A DNA stretch of 64,000 nt from Methanocorpusculum sp. UBA424 (GTDB taxonomy: Archaea; Halobacteriota; Methanomicrobia; Methanomicrobiales; Methanocorpusculaceae), in NCBI GenBank assembly GCA_002498375.1, contig DAHC01000011.1:61649-125648 (forward strand), written 5' to 3'. This document shows positions 60,282 to 64,000 of the stretch, one piece after another (positions within the stretch are counted from its first letter, which is position 1; each line of letters opens with the position of its first letter). Below the pieces are notes generated by a model. It did not search any database and was not told the origin of the DNA. It saw only the letters and a program-made list of their open reading frames with translations. Position numbers and translations under genes: made by a program.

Positions 60282-63089
60282 ATGCATCTCATCATCGCCG
60301 AAAAGAATATTGTTGCCGAGCGGATCGCAGCATTTCTGGCAGGCAAAGCGAAGGTCCAGGTCACACGGGACGGTGCGGCGGCGCATTACGTCTTCGATGA
60401 TACGGTGGTCATGGGTCTTCGCGGTCACGTGGTCGAAGTCGACTTCGTGGAAGGCTATAACAACTGGCGAAGCGTTGAGCACCCGCCGAAATCCCTGATC
60501 AATGCAGATATCGTCAAGAAGCCGACGGAGAAGAAGATCGTCGGGATCATGCAGAAGTTTGGAAAGAAAGCGACCCGCGTGACGATCGCAACCGATTATG
60601 ATACCGAAGGAGAACTCATCGGAAAAGAGGCGTATGAACTCATTCGGGCGGTCAACCCCAAGGTCCCGATCGACCGTGCCCGCTTCTCCGCGATCACGAA
60701 AGATGAGATCGTCAAGTCGATCCAGGAGGCGACGTCTCTCGACTTCAATCTCGCAGCGGCGGGAGAGTCCCGCCAGATCATCGATCTTGTATGGGGAGCT
60801 TCGCTTACCCGTTTTCTGTCGATAACCGCCCACCGCGGAGCAGACAGCATTCTTTCCGTCGGGCGCGTGCAGAGTCCGACCCTTGCTATGATCGTCGACC
60901 GCGAACGGGAGATCGAAACGTTCGTTCCGACCAAATACTGGATGCTTTCGCTGGCAACCGAGAAGTCGGGTATCGGTGTCGAGGCACGCCATGTACACGG
61001 AAGATTCACCGACTCCGCCGAAGCAAAGGCCGCGTATGATGCGACCGTCGATCCCCTCAGGGTTACTGACGTTATCACCGGCCATAAGATCGACCGTGCG
61101 CCGGCTCCGCTGGATACGACTGCTTTCATCGTCGGCGCGAGCAGACTGGGCATATCGGCTTCGTATGCGATGAATCGTGCCGAAGATCTCTATATGCGCG
61201 GATTCATCTCGTATCCGAGGACCGACAACACCGCCTATCCGAAGAGTCTGAAGATCTCCGAGCAGCTGGCGATCTTTGCGCACGGTGCATTCTCGAAAGA
61301 GGCCGGGTACGTGAAGGATCATCTGCGTTCCGTTCCGACCCGCGGGAAAAAAGAGACGACCGACCACCCGCCGATCTACCCGACCTCGCTTGCGAACCGC
61401 GAGGAGATCGGGGATGACGTGTCCTGGAAACTCTACGAGTTCATCGTGCGGAGATTCTTTGCAACGATCTGTATCGATGCCGAGTGGGAGACGATGAAGG
61501 TGAATCTGCTTGCAGGCAGTGAACCCTACACGATCACGGGCGGACGGATCCTCGAGGCCGGCTGGCGCGGGATCTATCCGTACAGCAAAGCCGAAGAGAA
61601 TCTCCTTCCGGCATTCACTCCGGGAGAGACCCTCCCGCTTCTTGCCAAAACGTCTGATGAGAAGGAGACGCAGCCGCCCGCACGCTACTCCCAGAGCCGG
61701 CTTATCCAGAGGATGGAGGAGCTGGGGCTTGGGACGAAAAGTACCCGCCACGAGGTCATCAGCAAACTTTCCGGCAGAAAGTACATCGAAGGCAACCCGA
61801 TGAAGCCGACGATCGTCGGACGGGCAGTCACCGAGTCGCTCGAAGAGTTTGCCGGCACGATCACGGAGCCGACGATGACCAAGACGCTTGAAGAGCATAT
61901 GGGGGACATTGCCGCCGGGACCAAGACAATAGACGCGGTTCTTTCCGAATCGAGAAAAATGCTTACCGGCATCTTCGACGATCTGGAGAAGAACGAGGCC
62001 GCGATCGGCAGAGATCTGATGGAGCGGACCCGCGAAGAGCAGACCATCGGTCCCTGTCCCGTCTGCGGCAAGCCGCTTCGGATCAAGCGGAAAGGCAGCT
62101 CCCAGTTTATCGGCTGCTCCGGATATCCTGACTGTACATTCAATGCAGGTCTGCCGCCGGCGACCTGGGGGAATGCCATCAAGATGGATGAGGTGTGCGG
62201 AATCCACGGGCTGAACCATGTCCAGCTGCTTCGAAAAGGAGCCCCCGCCTGGAAGATCGGCTGCCCGCTCTGCTCTCACATAAAATCCAATACGGAATCC
62301 TTCCTTTTGATGCCCGGCATGACGGCGGAAGGCGTGCAGAAGCTGAATGCCGTTCACATCTATACCATATCCGAACTGATCTCCCGCGGTCCCGAAGAAC
62401 TTTCGAAGAGTCTGGGCCTTTCCAAATCCGAGGCGGAGAAGCTTATCCGGGAAGCCGGATCCGTTCTGGCTCTCCTGAAAAAACGGACCGAACTGAAAAA
62501 GTTCGTTTCGGCTCATGTCGCCCCAAAGCGGGGCCGCGGCCACTCCAAGGTGAGTGCGGCCCTGATCTCTCTTGGGGTCGTCGATGTCGAAGCTCTGTCC
62601 CGGGCAAATCCCAAAGATCTTCTCGAGGCAAAACTCAGCGAGGCGGAGGCCGCGTCCCTCGTGGCCGAGGCGAAGAGCATGGTCAACATCACCCGCATGA
62701 AGGAGTACGGCGTTCCCGCGATCACGCTGAAGAAGTATGTCAATGCGGGATTCGATGAACCGGAAAAGTTCATCTCGGTCCATCCAGCCGGGCTTTCCCT
62801 TGCGACCGGCGTGTCGGTCACGACGATCTGCAATCACCAGAAACTGGTTGCCGAAAAGCTCTGCAGGCCGTGTCCGGAGAAGATCAGCAAAGCCGCTTTC
62901 GAGGAGGGCATTGCTCCCCTGAGAAAAAAAGCCGAGCCCGAACTTCTGACCCCGCTGGCACTCGCCGGCGTCTACAGTGCGGATCTGCTGGTTAAGGCCG
63001 ATGCCGGGACACTTGCAAAAGTTACCGGTATCGATGAAAAACAGATCGTTAATCTGCAGAAGTATGCACAAAAGATGGTGGAAAAATGA
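60282..63089 (+). CDS. topA: DNA topoisomerase I (type IA) with extended C-terminal region
   Basis: 935 residues. The TOPRIM motif TDYDTEGE at 104-111 holds the metal residues; the catalytic Tyr311 is in [15 protein letters not shown]4 zinc finger ([14 protein letters not shown] and CSGYPDC) lies at about 590-620, with a second partial set, CGIHGLNH and CPLCSH. From about 680 several helix-hairpin-helix-like repeats follow ([60 protein letters not shown]). It relaxes negative supercoils. It is co-transcribed with gatCAB and the lipid enzyme. Confidence 0.95.
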   Translation: MHLIIAEKNIVAERIAAFLAGKAKVQVTRDGAAAHYVFDDTVVMGLRGHVVEVDFVEGYNNWRSVEHPPKSLINADIVKKPTEKKIVGIMQKFGKKATRVTIATDYDTEGELIGKEAYELIRAVNPKVPIDRARFSAITKDEIVKSIQEATSLDFNLAAAGESRQIIDLVWGASLTRFLSITAHRGADSILSVGRVQSPTLAMIVDREREIETFVPTKYWMLSLATEKSGIGVEARHVHGRFTDSAEAKAAYDATVDPLRVTDVITGHKIDRAPAPLDTTAFIVGASRLGISASYAMNRAEDLYMRGFISYPRTDNTAYPKSLKISEQLAIFAHGAFSKEAGYVKDHLRSVPTRGKKETTDHPPIYPTSLANREEIGDDVSWKLYEFIVRRFFATICIDAEWETMKVNLLAGSEPYTITGGRILEAGWRGIYPYSKAEENLLPAFTPGETLPLLAKTSDEKETQPPARYSQSRLIQRMEELGLGTKSTRHEVISKLSGRKYIEGNPMKPTIVGRAVTESLEEFAGTITEPTMTKTLEEHMGDIAAGTKTIDAVLSESRKMLTGIFDDLEKNEAAIGRDLMERTREEQTIGPCPVCGKPLRIKRKGSSQFIGCSGYPDCTFNAGLPPATWGNAIKMDEVCGIHGLNHVQLLRKGAPAWKIGCPLCSHIKSNTESFLLMPGMTAEGVQKLNAVHIYTISELISRGPEELSKSLGLSKSEAEKLIREAGSVLALLKKRTELKKFVSAHVAPKRGRGHSKVSAALISLGVVDVEALSRANPKDLLEAKLSEAEAASLVAEAKSMVNITRMKEYGVPAITLKKYVNAGFDEPEKFISVHPAGLSLATGVSVTTICNHQKLVAEKLCRPCPEKISKAAFEEGIAPLRKKAEPELLTPLALAGVYSADLLVKADAGTLAKVTGIDEKQIVNLQKYAQKMVEK

Positions 63090-63766
63090 ACTGGCAAACC
63101 TGGCGCCACATCACGAAGCTTGACCCCGACAAGGTCATAACCAAAGAGGAGATCGCAGAGATCGCGGCAAGCGAAACCGACGCTCTCATGCTTTCGGGAA
63201 CACTTGACGTTACTCCGGAAAACCTCGCCGAGCTCTACGACAATGTTCGGGATGCGGGTCTCCCGCTCACCGTCGAACCGGCGGATCCCTCATGTGCGAG
63301 ATTCGAAGGGATCGACTACGTTTTCGTCCCAAGCGTGTTCAATGCGGGTCACCCGGCATTCATCACGGGACTGCACAAAGAGTGGGCAGAGCATGCCGAT
63401 ATCCTGTGGAACAAAGTCGTGCAGGAAGCGTATGTTGTTCTGAACCCGAACTCTTCGGTGGGGAAACTCACCCGGGCCAAATGCGATCTCACCCCGGCAG
63501 AGGTTGCGGCCTACGGCGTCGTTGCGGAGAAATACTACTCGATGCCGGTGTTGTACATCGAGTACAGCGGAATGTACGGCGATCCGGCGGTCACCCGTGC
63601 CGTTTCCGAAGCCCTTTCAACGACCCGCGTCTTTTACGGCGGGGGGATCAACTCCGGCGAAAAAGCTGCGGAGATGGGTCAGTATGCCGACACGATCGTT
63701 GTCGGAAACGCGGTGTACGAGGCCGGACCTGCTGTTTTGAAAGAAACGGTGAAGGCGGTCAAATAA
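63086..63766 (+). CDS. Geranylgeranylglyceryl phosphate synthase
   Basis: 226 residues, TIM-barrel prenyltransferase of archaeal membrane-lipid synthesis. It links glycerol-1-phosphate with geranylgeranyl diphosphate, the first ether bond. Family marks are [21 protein letters not shown], the prenyl-site [23 protein letters not shown] and [11 protein letters not shown]. The ATG overlaps the topA stop (ATGA), making it the fifth gene of the gat-topA operon. Confidence 0.93.
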   Translation: MNWQTWRHITKLDPDKVITKEEIAEIAASETDALMLSGTLDVTPENLAELYDNVRDAGLPLTVEPADPSCARFEGIDYVFVPSVFNAGHPAFITGLHKEWAEHADILWNKVVQEAYVVLNPNSSVGKLTRAKCDLTPAEVAAYGVVAEKYYSMPVLYIEYSGMYGDPAVTRAVSEALSTTRVFYGGGINSGEKAAEMGQYADTIVVGNAVYEAGPAVLKETVKAVK

Positions 63767-63790
63767 AACTTTTATAACTTTTTTCAAAAC

Positions 63791-64000
63791 AGGACTTACG
63801 CGGTGTTGGTGTGGCCCAATTTAGGAAGGAGGTTGTTGGGTGTGGATAGATGAGAAAAAACCAACCGCGAATCGGCGCGAATCCCGCAAACCTTTGGCTT
63901 GCTCCCAGAATCGGATTTGCTTATCCTCACTCTCGCAATCCAGCTTCGCTGTCTTGCTCGTCCCTTCATCGGGACCGTTCGGGCAAATCCTGTCGCCGCC
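63791..64000 (+). repeat. Dispersed repeat family, copy C, cut by window edge
   Basis: AGGACTTACGCGGTGTT at 63791-63807, GAGAAAAAACCAACCGCG at 63852-63869 and GAATCGGATTTGCT at 63908-63921 match the minus strand of copy A block for block, and the GGGTGTGGATA block matches copy B. No coding frame is supported between the GGGP synthase stop and the window end. The outer arm, if this copy is also a foldback, would lie beyond base 64000. Confidence 0.7.

Noticed and set aside
60159..63071. A 970-codon open frame on the minus strand across topA
   Set aside because: It is antisense to a topoisomerase with all family motifs; its translation has no recognisable domain and is rich in Arg, Asp and Gly as expected of a shadow frame.

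Overview
The window is a contiguous, gene-dense piece of an archaeal chromosome, and the evidence points to a methanogenic euryarchaeon. It encodes TFE, TFS, two TATA-binding proteins, Rpo7 and Spt4/RpoE2, aIF2-gamma, archaeal ribosomal proteins (S24e, S27ae, L40e), RadA, an archaeal RPA, the GGGP synthase of ether-lipid synthesis, AglB, an archaeosortase, a likely methanofuran-biosynthesis kinase (MfnE) and the homocysteine-forming trio known from methanogens. Base composition looks close to 50% GC. Gene content fits the Methanomicrobiales, plausibly Methanocorpusculum; that genus assignment is an inference from recollection, not a search result. No transposase, prophage, rRNA or CRISPR array was seen.

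Layout. 1-2.5 kb: tfe (cut by the window edge), an ATP-grasp enzyme, tRNA methylase aTrm56 and a small winged-helix protein, all on the minus strand. 3-5.6 kb: an operon of DUF39-CBS, NIL-ferredoxin and UPF0280 proteins (homocysteine synthesis). 5.6-7.3 kb: HIT hydrolase, archaeosortase, TFS. 7.3-12.6 kb: tbp1, a PEBP-like protein, an RNase HI-TrmO fusion, a DNA-polymerase-like exonuclease, MarC, pirin, tbp2. 12.8-16.3 kb: an MrfB-MrfA-like exonuclease/helicase operon with a coupled small membrane protein. 16.7-19.6 kb: minimal SUF pair, cyclase, a Cys-rich unknown. 19.7-25 kb: UDP-GlcNAc operon (glmM, two nucleotidyltransferases, glmS). 25-28.9 kb: a glycosyltransferase divergent from aglB. 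28.9-35 kb: the conserved information-processing cluster from aIF2-gamma to Kae1-Bud32, RdgB and L40e. 35-37.4 kb: membrane protein, Bles03-like protein, HtpX. 37.4-38.1 kb: tRNA-Gly, tRNA-Val and a repeat-rich convergent gap. 38.1-47.3 kb: methyltransferase/bactofilin-like pair, phosphoglycerate mutase, peroxiredoxin, riboflavin reductase, CDP-alcohol transferase, Nog1, CBS regulator, PRC barrel, PGP, RadA. 47.5-51.4 kb: dapL-lysA-rpa operon. 51.6-56 kb: small regulators, a surface phospholipase-D-like protein, MfnE, zinc ribbon, aEF1B. 56-63.8 kb: a structured leader before an AdoMet-decarboxylase-like gene, then gatC-gatA-gatB-topA-GGGPS.

The strongest unexplained signals are four. (1) A 22-nt element is identical in the upstream regions of radA and of the mrfBA operon, each time 5-6 bases upstream of a TATA box on the same strand; this suggests a shared DNA-damage regulon. 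(2) Twelve copies of the heptamer ATGTAGG/CCTACAT are packed into about 320 bases of a convergent intergenic region, mostly spaced 9-12 bases apart and mirrored in orientation. (3) A dispersed non-coding repeat family has three copies here, one of which is a foldback with arms of about 130 bases. (4) A structured leader precedes a divergent AdoMet-decarboxylase homologue. All four are read directly from the sequence; their functions are inference.
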